DNA of 64,000 nt, taken from positions 229,926,352-229,990,351 of the forward strand of contig NC_085140.1 of NCBI RefSeq assembly GCF_024139115.2, in the 5' to 3' direction. Made by a program: the position numbers and the translations under genes. Each line of letters opens with the position of its first letter. Position 1 is the first letter of the stretch. The notes under the pieces are model-generated. The model was not told the DNA's origin. It was given only the letters and a program-made list of their open reading frames with translations, and searched no databases. The DNA is from Armigeres subalbatus (lineage: Eukaryota > Arthropoda > Insecta > Diptera > Culicidae). Below, piece by piece: positions 34,855 to 46,115 of this stretch.

Positions 34855-35814
34855 AGCCAGAGACTGACTGAAGATGAAGTACTTAGACTGAAGATGAAGA
34901 AGTGGTCAGGAGGTAGGGATGTAATATGCTGTGTACAGCAGCTAGCTCAGCGGTGTACATGGAACAAGGCTCTTTCAACTTAAGTAGGCGCTATGAAAAA
35001 CGTTAAAAACACCGAAACCAGTGGAGTCATCCATTTTTTACCCATCGGTAAAAAAGCTTCTCTCGTCACTGGCATGCCCGTATTTGCTTGTAATAGAGGT
35101 ATGACCTCCGCACGAAGAAAGTCTGGTATTCCATGAACCTCCTGCTTCATGGACAGATCCAAAGTAACAAAGGAACTGTAAGAGTCTGTCTGACAACAAA
35201 CCATTCGATTCAATCCATTCGTCTAGCCGGAAGAGAATCATCTTCTCCAACAGCTTCCGAAGACATGACAACATCGCGATGGGGTGATATGAATTACAAT
35301 CCGATGCGGCTTTTGGATGGCTATCACCCTCACTTGCCTCCAATCATCCGGAACAATGTTGCACTCCAGTAACTGGTTGAATAAACTCAATAGGCACCTC
35401 TTCACGACGTCTGGGTGGTTTTTGAGCAAATTGAACCTTATTCTATCCATCCCTGGAGCAGAATTGTTACATGAAAGGAGAGCAAGCGAGAATTCAATCA
35501 TCGAAAAAATTCGATCTATATCATCCCTGTCAGCAAAAGCATCACGTGAAACTTGCAAACTATCTTTGCAAAATCGAGTATCCACCGCGAGGAGCTTTCA
35601 CGATCTTCGTTTACGGACCACAGAGTTTTCATTGAGGTCTCGCGCGATAAACCTTCAACAAAAGTGCGCCAATATCCACGTTTCTTTACTTTGACCAGCT
35701 TTTTGAACTGGATCTCGAGCGCGATGTACCGTTTGTGAAGAACGATCGATCCGTGTTTCCGAAATTCCTTAAACGCGTTGGATTTCTCACGATAGAGCTG
35801 TGAGCACGCAGTGT
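34855..35814 (-). pseudogene. I-clade-like LINE: linker, RT start, RNase H start
   Basis: On the minus strand from 35814: a linker (YREKSNAF, KRGYWRTFVEGLSRETSM), the reverse transcriptase start (NSAPGMDRIRF, VPDDWRQVRVIAIQKP, YHPIAMLSCLRKLLEKMI), then NGLLSD. It then jumps to EVHGIPDFLRAEV and the RNase H motif FFTDG. The RT core with its catalytic YxDD is missing, so about 35160-35195 marks an internal deletion. A stop follows TDG where the family has Ser, and more frame breaks follow. A fused RNase H domain favours the I, R1 or LOA groups over Jockey. Confidence 0.85.
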
Positions 35815-36814
35815 CCCACCACTAAGCATATGCGGTATTTCGAAAAATTTCGTTTCAGGTGGTTCGAAACGAAATTCCGCGGAATTTCGCGAAATTTGAG
35901 CATGGCGAAATCTGATTTTTTGATTTCGTTTCGTTTCACAAAATTACAAAAATTTCGCTCGAAAAAACTGGATTTTTACGAAATTTAACGGAATTCCGCG
36001 GAATTTCGAAATAAATTTAAACTTAAACCATACTGCTTCGTGCGGTCGTATATTTTCAAAAATTTTGGCTGCGCCGCTGAACAAATTTCTAAAATTGTTT
36101 TTAAAACTTAATATTATACATTTTTTTTCTATTAACACATACTACACAATCCCATTATGTGTCAACAAATACGTATTTGTTTTTCTATAAAACAAATTAA
36201 AATGTGATCCGACTTAACATTCATGACGTCAGGCGCAGAGTGTAAATGTAATTATATATGAATCAGATCAGTATAACTTTTTCGAAAAGGCAAAGCCGTG
36301 CCGTGGATTCCTAGGGCCCTTGTAAAGTCTTTTCAGAGCGCCTCTTTCATACTAAAGGCCGATTTTTTCACTTCCGTTTTGGACTTCGAGCCTCCTATTA
36401 AAAAGGTTTAATTTGGAAGGAAACGATAGTCTTTTGCTACAACTGCTCATACTAGAAAAGAAAAATGATTTCTTTATACCTGGTAAACGTCTGTCGCAAA
36501 AACTTTGCGATTCCATTTCTGAAATACAATCTGAATTACATACAGGGGTAAAGCAAAATTATTGAATTTGGAAATTTGGCCCAAATTCAAATCCTTCTAA
36601 CTTTCTGAAAAATTGATGAAATTGGATAAAACCGGAAACAATCGACGGCAAATTCAGTCAAGATTTAGGAACATGCATCACGAGTACTGGCCACCGGACA
36701 CCGGAGATGTTCCGGATTTTCGGAGGCCATGGAACATCTGATAGCATCAATGGCTGCGCTTGCCCCTCTCTCAGACGCTCACACGCACACCACAGCATAA
36801 GAGTTCGAGACAGC

Positions 36815-37080
36815 AGCACGTACACACCAATTTTTTTTCGCCGAAAATCGGCAAAATTTTGCTGAATTTTGCTGAGCTGAATGATCAGCAATCATTTCAG
36901 CAAAAACAAGTTACTGAAAATTTCAGCAAGGTGAACTGTCGTTGCTTTTGACAACTATTTACTGAATTTTCTGAAAATTTAGTTAATTCAGCCTTTGCAG
37001 GATTTGACAGCATCATACTGATATAATTCAGCGAAATAATTCGAATTGCTGATGTCATCAGTGTTTTAAAAACGCATAAA
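36815..37080. repeat. CAGCAAA/TTTGCTGA palindrome cluster
   Basis: Repeated short inverted words (GCAAAATTTTGCTGAATTTTGCTGA, ATGATCAGCAATCATTTCAGC, GAAAATTTCAGC, TAATTCAGC) are spread over about 260 bp within the large hAT-like insertion. They may be remains of a small foldback element. Confidence 0.4.
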
Positions 37081-37254
37081 TTGTTTATAAAATGAGATTG
37101 TTTTTTTTTTATTATTTTATTACTGGAATATAATAATTTGATACTAACGCAACATAAATTCAATAATCAAGCACATATTTTTTGTGTTGAAAGATTTTCA
37201 TTTCTAGACTGCCTTGAATTGTATGATGCAGCGCAGGATGCAGCGTCAATGTGT

Positions 37255-38007
37255 TTGTATTGCCTGTAAGGCAGCGGACTCAAGCCAGTCGCGGTGCACA
37301 AAATTGCTCGTCACGACAAGACGAGAAGGTATCGCGACCAGCTTTATCTGGTCCACCTGGAGCATGGATCCACCACCTTCAAGGACCTGAAGCTGGTTGA
37401 GACCATCAACCATATCGTCGTTGACTGGGAGCGATATCGCCCAGTGCACCGTAACGTTACGCAGTGCACCAACTACTTCAACTTCGGGCACGGAATGAGA
37501 AACTGTCGCATGAAGCCGCGCTGCAACAAGTGTGGCGAACCCCACCCAACTGACGAGTGCGACAAGATGGAGGTGGCCGATCCCAAGGGCGCCAACTGTG
37601 ACGACAAACATCGGGCCACCACAAAGGGCTGCCCAAAGCGAGCCGAGTTCCTGGAAATCCGGAAGAAGGCTTCCACCAGAAACCTTCCGAAGAAGGACCG
37701 TGTTCTTGTAGTAAACGAGGTGAACTATCCCGTCGAGCGATTCCAGTCCTCCCACCGTTACAACCGCACAAGCGATTGGCAGCAACATCTGCGTTGGTTC
37801 AAACTCCAGCACCGCCGGCTCCATCCTCCTGGATTTTGCCGACATCAAGATGAGCATCCTCTACCCCCGAAGGATTCCACTCCGCTCTACACCTCGGCGC
37901 AACTGGCTCTAATATTCAGCCAACTTGCGACTCGGCTTCGAAGCTGCAAATCCCGGTTCGACCAGATCTACACTCTGGGCCTTTTCGTCATTGAAAATGG
38001 CTACTAG
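37255..38007 (+). pseudogene. Jockey-like LINE ORF1 (gag) fragment
   Basis: About 250 codons run to a TAG at 38005. They include HKIARHDKTRRYRDQ, then CCHC-type knuckles (CTNYFNFGHGMRNC, CNKCGEPHPTDEC) and CDDKHRATTKGC. The first knuckle has Tyr and Phe where Cys and Gly are expected (CTNYF for C-x2-C), a damaging change. It is 5' truncated, with no plausible ATG before PVAVHK. The knuckle order is that of Jockey-clade nucleic-acid-binding proteins. ORF2 overlaps by a few bases. Confidence 0.85.
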
Positions 38008-38765
38008 GTTGGGTCTGGAAAATTGGAACGCCTGCTCGCTCAAGAGCAAAATCGTCGAGCTCAACGATTTCCTTCAGGAGAAGGAGATTGACGCGGCTTT
38101 CATCACCGAAACCCACCTGAAGCCCGAGGTAAGTGCAACAATTCCGGGTTTTAGGCTGGTGAGGTTCGATCGAACAAGCTCCAGAGGGTGAGAAGTGGCA
38201 ATCGCCGTGCGAAGCAACATTGCCTGTCGCCTGCTGCCGGACTTCAAGCTCAAATTCATTGAAGCCGTTGAAGTGGCAGTCATCACCTCCCTCGGAGTCG
38301 TCACTTTCATCGTGGCTTACTGTTCCACACAAGCCAAAGTTGACGATGGCACGTCGGCACGTCTACGAAGGGATGTAGTCAAGCTTAATCGGCGGGAGGG
38401 GCAGTTCATCATCGCCGGAGACTTGAACGCAAAGCACCAATCGTGGGAAAACAACGTCTCAAACTGGAACGGAGTCGTCTGATCCAACGACAAACATTAG
38501 GACCACTACACCATTCTGAGCCCTGACAGCTCTTCCCGGGTTACACGGTCCGGGGCCCATGCATCGCTCGACATCTTCATCATGAACATGCACGATCACG
38601 TCTCCCAGCCGGTCGTCTTCCAGGAGCTCATCTCGGACCACTATCCGGTGGTGGTGGAAAATGGAACTTCAGTGAATCGGCACGAGCTAATCCGGCGAAA
38701 CTATCTTCGAGTGAACTGGCAGCGGTTCCAGCAGTGCGTCAACAAGAGAAGCGTACTGATATAAA
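37997..38765 (+). pseudogene. Jockey-like LINE ORF2 endonuclease fragment
   Basis: ATG at 37997 overlaps the gag stop by 11 bp. It encodes an APE-type endonuclease: LENWNACSLKSK, AAFITETHL, GDLNAKHQSW (catalytic Asn-rich block), SLDIFI and ISDHYPVV (catalytic SDH). Stops near 38190 and 38480 break it. It ends before the reverse transcriptase, at about 38765. The catalytic SDH, NAKH and TET positions are retained. Confidence 0.85.
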
Positions 38766-39206
38766 ACTGAAATGATATAGAATTGACCAGATTCGGGAGC
38801 ACACACTTCACGAATAATTCCTTTGGAAGTGGCATTAATGCTGGGATATTACCTCATCGGAAACGGGAACGCGGTAATTTATCACAGACCGCTTTTTCTG
38901 TGGCTGTAACTCTATTGTTCGCAAAGCAGGTATCTGACTTCGAAAAAATGAAATCAGAGTTGCGTTCATAATGGAAAACCAATTCAATAAAAATTCCGCG
39001 GAAAAAAAATATATTTCGTTTCGTTTCGTAAAATTTCGAATTAAATGGACTTGATTTCGTATCGTTTCGAAGTCGCGAAAGTAAATGTGCATTTCGTTTC
39101 GATTCGTTTCGAATGAACACAGACTTTTTGAATTTCGTTTCGTTTCGTTTCGTTAGGAAAAAGTGTGTTATCGCATACCCTTACCCACCACGGACTATGT
39201 GGTTTC

Positions 39207-39653
39207 CAGGCTATAGACATCCCTATCTAACTCCCTTAGCCTAAAAATAGCCACCATGTCCCGGGCACAGTGTGCAGATAGACCGCTGTCAGTTGCATGA
39301 GATGTCAACAATCGTCAACAACACCAATGATTGTAGCTTGATAATTAAAAATATCCACAACAATAAAAGAGCAGGATTTTTTTTTTTAAATTCTGCTTAG
39401 TCTTTTCACGGTGAAATAAAAGACAAATTGTTGTTCACCATGTTAGTAAAATCAATATTGATCATGTAGATAAGTTTTGAATCAATTAAACTCATTAGTC
39501 ATATTTAATGAATATTCCCGATTAAAGTTGCATATTGAAGAAAGCTTAATTTGGATGTTTTATGATGTTAAGTTTTTTTTAGATTTGACGTACGTTGCTC
39601 GGCGTTGGTGTTGGTGTTGGCTACGCTAAACATGAGCTCTTAGCATAGGCCTG
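39207..39653. mobile_element. 447-bp hAT-like insertion
   Basis: It is flanked by a perfect 8-bp duplication GTGGTTTC (39199-39206 and 39654-39661). Ends begin CAGGCTATAGACATCC and, in reverse complement, CAGGCCTATGCTAAGAG. Only 15 bp of host LINE separate the duplications of this element and the one at 35823-39183. It is non-coding. Confidence 0.78.
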
Positions 39654-41400
39654 GTGGTTTCTTACGAACCGAAGCTCCTGGCACCGGCCGGCGTTGTGCA
39701 TGGAGAGTGCTGTCAATAACCAACTGAGATAGTAACTAGTACTCTTCCCGCGGTGGAAGTGTTTCTATCGATTGTATGCCATCAATGATGGCCTCCCCAT
39801 ATGTATTTCTCCCAATCGATGTGCTTTGTGAGGTCATATGAGAGGTCGATAGAAGCGCATTGATTGTGTCCATTGGAAATTAAAACTTCGATCGGCAAAT
39901 GATCGCTACCATGGGGATCTTGGACCACCTTCCAAGTACAGTCCAACGATAATGAGCTCGAACAAATGGAAAGATCTAGACGGCTATCTCTTGCTGGAGG
40001 AGCCACTCGTGTAACTTCTCCTGTATTCAAAATTGACATATTGAAGTCGTCGCAGAGGTCGTTTATCATTGATGAACGGTTGTCGTCGTACAGTTCCCCC
40101 AGCCTGTTCCGTGGGAATCTCCCAAGAGCAACCGTGCGAGAGATCTCTACGAGATATCGCGGTGTTTGAAGGAAGATATATCGAGGCGATACTAAGGTCT
40201 TTTCCTTGAATAGTCACCTGATATGCGACAGCTTCGGTGCCTGACATCGGAGCAAAATAGAAGGAGTGCTGTTTTTTTATGCCTAAAAGCACCCCTCCAT
40301 ATGGATTTGCCCGATCGCGGCGAATGATGTTAAAATCGGGCAAATGAAGTTTTACATCTGGTGTTAGCCATGTTCCACATAAAGCAAAAACATCGCATTG
40401 TAATTTGTCAACTAAAAATTTAAAAATATCTAATTTTGGTAGAATACTTCGACAGTTCCACTTTAGAATCGAAATCATTATCGACGAATTTAGTCATCGA
40501 AGGATACGAATGACTCGAGGAGTGGCATTTTTGAAGCCAGCTGCTTCAGGAGAAGAGTCAGAACAAGAAGAACATTTTTGACCACGGGGTCGGAAGCATC
40601 GAAGAAGTTGAGGATGAGCTCCACGATGCCAGAAAGTGTAAACATTGGAGCGCTCAAAGGTTGTTGTGCTCGCTCTCTATGTTCTATTTCTGGCTGTGAA
40701 ATCGCAAAAATCGGGGCATCTGAGATTTTAGATGTCCCCGGAAGCGGTGGAAACTCTCGTTCATCCCGATGTGAAACCACAAAAGTAGAACGTTTTTGAG
40801 TTCCACCTGCATTTGATTTTGCCATGTTGGAATGGGGCTCACTTTGAGGCTGTTTTCTAGGCTTTTTCGAGGGATGCTGACTTTACTCGTTTCCTCGTTG
40901 AGCCTTTGAAAACAAAGGCCCCATTTCCAACTTCGGAGTCAGAGCTACCTTGATGGTCCAAAGGACGAGACGAGTAGATGCACAGCGAGGTTTATTGCAG
41001 CAGTATTGAGCGGAGTGCCTTATCTGCTTGCAATTAACACAATTCATCACCTTCCGTACATACAGCCAAACAGGTAGAGGAAGTTTGCCAATCACTACGT
41101 AGTCAGGCAGGGCGCACCTGGAAAAGGTGACGCAGAAAGAGTCAGACGGGGAATAAATCCGCTTCTCTCCCTCCTGCGACACCAAATACATTTGCTTGCA
41201 ATCCAGTATCGCAACAGGAGGCAAAGAAGCGTTCTTGCAAGCTCGACGAACCGAGGTGATGTCTGTATGTGCTGTATGCGTACAATTTTGTAGACACACT
41301 TTTTTGAACTTGGCATTACCCGATTTACTCGCAACAAGTTGCATTCGACGGGGAATGCTGATCCATTGTTTGCTATTGGCCCGTTCGGATAATGCATTTC
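39654..41400 (-). pseudogene. I-clade-like LINE: ORF1 end and ORF2 endonuclease
   Basis: This is the 5' part of the LINE. ORF1 pieces at 41344-40883 carry a damaged zinc-knuckle region (CVNCKQIRHSAQYC, CCNKPRC) and at 40825-40490 the ORF1 tail (EFPPLPG). ORF2 begins at ATG 40478 with an APE endonuclease: ILKWNCRSI, CDVFALCGTWL (Gly where the catalytic Glu is usual), DRANPYGGVLLG, SIASIYLP and, after a frameshift, GSDHLPIEVLI. It ends KKPH at the 39654 insertion, and the next residues SPWWD follow across it. The Glu-to-Gly change and several frameshifts mean it is dead. Confidence 0.87.
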
Positions 41401-41559
41401 GGAATTATTGAAATTATTTCAAAATCGATTTTTTCAAGAATTATGGCAATGCATAATGCATTGAGTAATGCAAAAACATGCAAAATTATAGAAAACATGC
41501 GATCTATTCCCCTAAAGTGCTTTTTGGCCTATCTATGTGTTTTTTTTTTAAATGACTAC

Positions 41560-41989
41560 CAGAGCTTAAAATATTCATCTTCATGAAGCAACTTCAGTTC
41601 GAATTTTGACAAACATCGCATGATTATTCAAAACATAGAATGAAATAGTCAGACGACTGCTCCACGAACTCATTCATTCGACTGTCACTGAGTGTGCTTA
41701 CTATGTGCAGAAAAAAACATAATTAGCATTGTTTATATTGATGTTGGCCGTTGAAAGTGCCTCACGGATGCAAATCGGATTCAGTTCTGTGTGATAAATT
41801 AGTTCACTCATTCAAATCGTGTTTTGATTTCAGATAATTTATCAATTTTTAGAATGTGCATAAATATTCAATGACTAATATTCAATGGAATATTGACAGT
41901 CCAGAGCCGACTATGAATGCGTTTGAAAGTGAGCTGACAAGTGAAGAAAGGTGGACTTCACCAAACAATTTCGATTATTTTACACTCTG
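41560..41989 (+). mobile_element. 430-bp hAT-like MITE, copy 2
   Basis: Ends CAGAGCTTAAAATATTCATC and, in reverse complement, CAGAGTGTAAAATAATCG match copy 1 (34417-34846) along the whole length in opposite orientation. Flanks ATGACTAC and TGTGCTAC agree at only 4 of 8 positions, so the target duplication is decayed or recombined. Confidence 0.8.
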
Positions 41990-42029
41990 TGTGCTACAAT
42001 ATTAGAATTTTTAATATTGAGAATCAGTT

Positions 42030-42370
42030 AAGTTTTCTGAAAAGAAATATATGGATTGGCTGCCACCCAATCACGCGTTGGTGCATCTTACCCAGCACTA
42101 CGGTGCTTTGGTATAAGGTAGCCACTCGATTCCCGCTTTTCCACACTGTCTGTCATGTCCAACAAATTTCCTGCAGTGCCACCACATCGAAGGTTCGGGG
42201 ATATAATTCGTCGTTGGTTATCCTGTCGCAACCTGCGAAACCTAGCAACGTGTAGTTCCATGTTCCAAGCTTCCAATCGTGATCCTTTATTCGTCGCCTG
42301 GGTAGTTATTCCTTCGTATTCCTTCGTATTCACTTTCCACTTTCGCAGTCTTTTCACGGTCCACAATGAA
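42030..42370 (-). pseudogene. RTE-like LINE endonuclease fragment
   Basis: On the minus strand DWKLGTWNYTLL, DVVALQEICW and KMHQRVIGWQP correspond in order to the endonuclease start of the LINE at 57893-61330 (NWKLGSWNC, GIVALQEVCW, MQRRVIGWWP). It is frameshifted and truncated. Confidence 0.65.
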
Positions 42371-43064
42371 CCCTACAGCACAGAGAAACCTACGTCTCAC
42401 TCAACACATGTTCCATCGTTCACCCTTTTAACGGTTGATTCAATTTGTTGTAGGTGGTCAATCGGCCACTAATGGCGCTTTAATCGATTTTCCTTGTGTT
42501 TGACGTTTACGCACTATCACCATCTGGTTGCCACTTGTCTAAACATAGTGAATTTAGAACTGGGCGATAATAATTCCGTAACGATGATTTTGATCGCATT
42601 TTGTTCTATGTGAGACGTCTGTTTCTCTGTGCCTACAGCACCGGGTTATTCATTTCCTATATATTATCTTTACGTGCCGCTCTTCTGACATACGAATAAA
42701 ATTGGTGTACAGCCCATTGCAGTCTTCCGTGTATTATGAGATTATGAGAATCTCCATATTTAATATATAAATCAAATGATTTTTTTTAAATTTAATCGTA
42801 TTTTAAAAAATAAAAATAAAAATAATAAAAACAGGTCAACAACTGGCTCAGTATGGAATTTTCAGGATGATTGGCATCGATAAAAATCAGATCGTATTAC
42901 ACCTATGCTTCTGCTTCCGTGAAATTTATTCACGCATGTTTAGTAGTATTCTATTATTTACACATAGCTTGGGGTAAAAGCTATGGCATAATTGTTACCT
43001 TGTATAAGTTGAACAAACGGGTACAATGGTAGGGCAATCATATCGTACTACAGCATGTTCATTA

Positions 43065-43827
43065 GGGTGGTTCAAAAAATTGATTTTGCTCCACAGTGCT
43101 TATCTGATTCTTTATCATGTTCTGAGAGTCCCCTGAAAATTTGAGCTCATTTGGATTAAAACTGATTTAGCACAAGCCGTTTCAAGTTTGCATGCAAATT
43201 AGTATGGGGAAATTTATTTTTTCATTATACTGTTAATGACGCTTCCCCATTGAGCGCAGGTTAAAAGAAAACCTACATAGCTAGAAGGATTACTCAACAG
43301 CTTTCACCCAACGGAAACCGCATGTTGATTAATTGCCCCAACAATTAGTAATCGATTTTAAGACAGGATGCGAATCTTTAGTCATGATCGTTAAACTTCT
43401 TTGAGGGCATCACTGAAATGTGCAGGGCAACATAGTAGCCTGAATTTGTGTGTGCTATCTTTCGCGCCACGAGCAGCAATGTTGCCTGTTGATGAGTTAT
43501 GCAATTAGCTCCAGAAAACCACGGTATAGATTAAATTCGATTACTAATTATTGGAAAGATTAATTAAGATGCGGTTTTCACTGGGTGAAAGGTGCTGAAT
43601 ATTCCTTTTAGCTATGTAGGTTTTCTTTTAACCTGCGCCTAATGGGGAAGCGTCATTAACAGTACAATGAAAAAATAAATTTCCCCATACTAATTTGCAT
43701 GCAAACTTGAAACGACTTGTGCTAAATCAGTTTTAATCCAAATGAGCTCAAATTTACAGGGGACACTCAGAACATGATAAAGAATCAGATAAGCACTGTG
43801 GAGCAAAATTGATTTTTTGAACCACCC
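43065..43827. mobile_element. 763-bp TA-flanked element with about 300-bp inverted arms
   Basis: TA at 43063-43064 and 43828-43829 encloses ends GGGTGGTTCAAAAAATTGAT (left) and the same 20 bases in reverse complement on the right. The arms run about 300 bp inward at roughly 90% identity, past CTTCCCCATT and AATTAGTAATCGA, leaving a spacer of about 170 bp. TA use points to Tc1/mariner-type transposition. No transposase is present. Confidence 0.88.
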
Positions 43828-44825
43828 TAATGTTCATCGCACTAAACAAGTGATTGTTGAAACTTTTGTTTTACACTTTCCCCCTTGTATCGACGTGTCG
43901 AATGATTTATTGCTTCGATAGGTACACCACATTGGACTTTAATGTATTCGCAATAACGCCCGATACTCTGGGATACATTGGCGTCAAGTGCGCTTCACTG
44001 TTGAGAACGGAACGCAACGATGGATGCTCCAAATAACACGTGGGTGTAATGTGATGTGCGTCGTTGGCAATCAGGCTCGTATATCATCTTAACGGTAGTA
44101 GAAATGTGTACCCGTCGTAAATTATCCCTCTTTCTCTCGTAGTTGTTGGTCGAACCGAGTGTCTTAGGATACAAATTATGGTGCGGCTGTTTAAGGACGG
44201 TTTAGTTGATAGTTCAGGCAGTTACTTGGTTAGAATTACCGATACATAACGACATTGAATTATACATGAGATGCTGTAACTTATTTGAATAATGTGTGCA
44301 ACGCACACATGTTAAGTAAAATATGAGGAAAAATAAGCAAACTATCAGTAGCTTTCAACAGGCTTCATTAAATACCGCGCATCTCCCCATCTACTAGCCG
44401 ACACTAACATCGTTACATATTTCATGAACACTCCTTAGAACTCCAGTAATCATCCTCATTCTAGTACCCGGTGATATAATTAGAAATAGGCTAACAGTGA
44501 ATCATAAACAATCAGAGTGCTTTTGCTTGTACTCGTATGACAGACTATGAAAGGAACAAATCGAGCAATCGTGCTGGGGTACGACGCTGACGGCATGGTT
44601 GAACAATAAAATCTATAATTAGTAATCAACATTGGATAGCCTTCAGCTATCGGTGAAATTTCTCTACGGATGATAACTACTAGAAAGTTTATTGACATAC
44701 AGTTGTTTTAACAGCAGTTTGCTCAATGTTTCCCTTCTATGGGAGGTATTGTGATTGAGTGTTGAGATGCGTGCAAATGGGAAGGTAGGTTCGATCGAAA
44801 CAAACACATAACGAGCGGTACTTAC
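43828..44825. other. Intronic sequence, nothing recognised
   Basis: No supportable gene or bounded repeat. Confidence 0.4.
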
Positions 44826-45077
44826 CGAGACACCTAGAAACTGCGTCGAGTTCATCGCAGCGTAGATAGTGTTAGCAATTTCCTTATCGGTATATGTAAA
44901 ATCTTTGAGGTTCTTCCCCACGTTCATTTCCTTGAGTTTTTGCATCGTTTTGTTGAATGCTAAGGCCACACTCCACACGGCATCATACGCCAGTGGTGCT
45001 TCTTGATATCCCTCTGGGTAGCGATTATGGTTGATATCGTATCCTTCCTCTATCAGTGCATCATTCAATCGTTTTCT
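44826..45077 (-). CDS. GABA-B-R1: GABA-B receptor 1 exon: venus-flytrap lobe 2
   Basis: A 252-bp exon (84 codons' worth) starts after AATTCCAG and completes a split Arg codon. It reads KRLNDALIEEGYDINHNR, then YPEGYQEAPLAYDAVW, FNKTM, FTYTDKEIANTIYAAM and QFLGVS, ending at a GTAAGT donor. The YPEGYQEAPLAYDAVW block is a hallmark of GABA-B subunit 1 ligand domains. It is flanked by introns of 8.2 kb and 15.3 kb that are dense in nested elements, yet the exon carries no disruption. Confidence 0.95.
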
Positions 45078-46024
45078 GGAATTGAAGAAGCAAAACAAGT
45101 CGAATGGTATGTATTTTTGGGGTATTTTTTGCATAATGTACATTATAAGATAATGCATGCTTTTGCTTTTTCAATTTATTTTCTTATTAATTTAGAGTCT
45201 TAAAATACGTTTATCTCACAAAAATCTAAAAAATTGCGGAGCGATATCTTTTCAAATGAAAAAGGAGAACAAGTAAAATTAGGATGAATAAAAAAAACTT
45301 GGCCACGATTTTACATAAACATTTAAAAAAAAGTTCTGAAAACAATTTTATTTTTATAATTACATATGCCAACAGACAAAAAGATATCCTTGGACGGTAG
45401 AGGAGTGGTATGAAAACGCATATTTTTGTCCCGTTCCATTCAATGATATGTTATAGGTTAAATATTTTGTTGACTTTCTGAGTATAAAGTGTTATTCTGT
45501 ATGTTACCAATGGTGTTAAACTTTTAAGAAGCTTAACTTACTTAATATACTGGATGTTAGAATTTTTAGCCTAAGACAACATTTTTCTAAATGAAAAATC
45601 TGAGGTACGAGAGAAAATTTCTACAAAACATAAGACTATTTCCTATTTCGAAATCAATCGGTGTAGGTAATGACACAATGCTTAGGAGCATTGCAATATA
45701 AATCACATTGTCCATGCATAATGTACGTATCACTACATATAGATCTGCTCTTCCGTTATTACCGGCATCAATTGATGTTTGAAAACGTGATTGTATTTAT
45801 GATAAGGTGTGGTCCGTGTGAGAGCTACCGTTATCAAATCAACAGGTCAATAGAAGCATTCTGTTGGATGAATGCTTTGTGAACGATAGTCCATTCATCT
45901 AGTTTATCTGTTTTTAGTTCTAAAGTAGTCCATTCAGCACAAATTTGTGCGCATCTGTTACCATTTGTAACGATTCCTCTGCTACTTTTATTGGACTTGA
46001 GATTAAAGCTGTGGGGCCTTTCTG
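45078..46024. other. Intronic sequence, nothing recognised
   Basis: AT-rich DNA just upstream of the exon at 44826-45077, without identifiable elements. Confidence 0.4.
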
Positions 46025-46115
46025 AGCCGTGCGGAAAGATGCACGGCTGCAAAGCAAGACCATGCTGAAGGTGGTTAGGTTCGATTCCCATTGCAGTCTT
46101 ACCTTTCCAGGTCAT
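46025..46115 (+). repeat. Feilai-like SINE head
   Basis: ACGGCTGCAAAGCAAGACCATGC followed by the B box GGTTCGATTCCCATTGC matches the head of the SINE at 31022-31300. Only the tRNA-related part remains. Confidence 0.65.

Larger units (their letters stand above)
35823..39183. mobile_element. 3361-bp hAT-like insertion with TTTCG-rich ends
   Basis: It is flanked by a perfect 8-bp duplication CCCACCAC (35815-35822 and 39184-39191). Ends are TAAGCATATGCGGTATTTCG and, in reverse complement, TAAGGGTATGCGATAACAC, followed on both sides by TTTCGTTTCG arrays and CCGCGG palindromes. Inside are a Jockey-type fragment (37255-38765) and a CAGCAAAATTTTGCTGAA-rich stretch (36815-36930). No transposase is seen, so this is non-autonomous or gutted. 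Confidence 0.8.

Noticed and set aside
37246..37857. 203-codon minus-strand frame
   Set aside because: It is a shadow of the Jockey-type gag, whose zinc knuckles lie on the plus strand.
41560..41989. Start of a LINE ORF1 (conserved MN..SE.TSE..WTSP reading shared with the copy at 34.4 kb)
   Set aside because: Equal 430-bp lengths, CAGAG ends and the 8-bp duplication at the first copy show a hAT-like MITE. The shared short frame follows from copy similarity.
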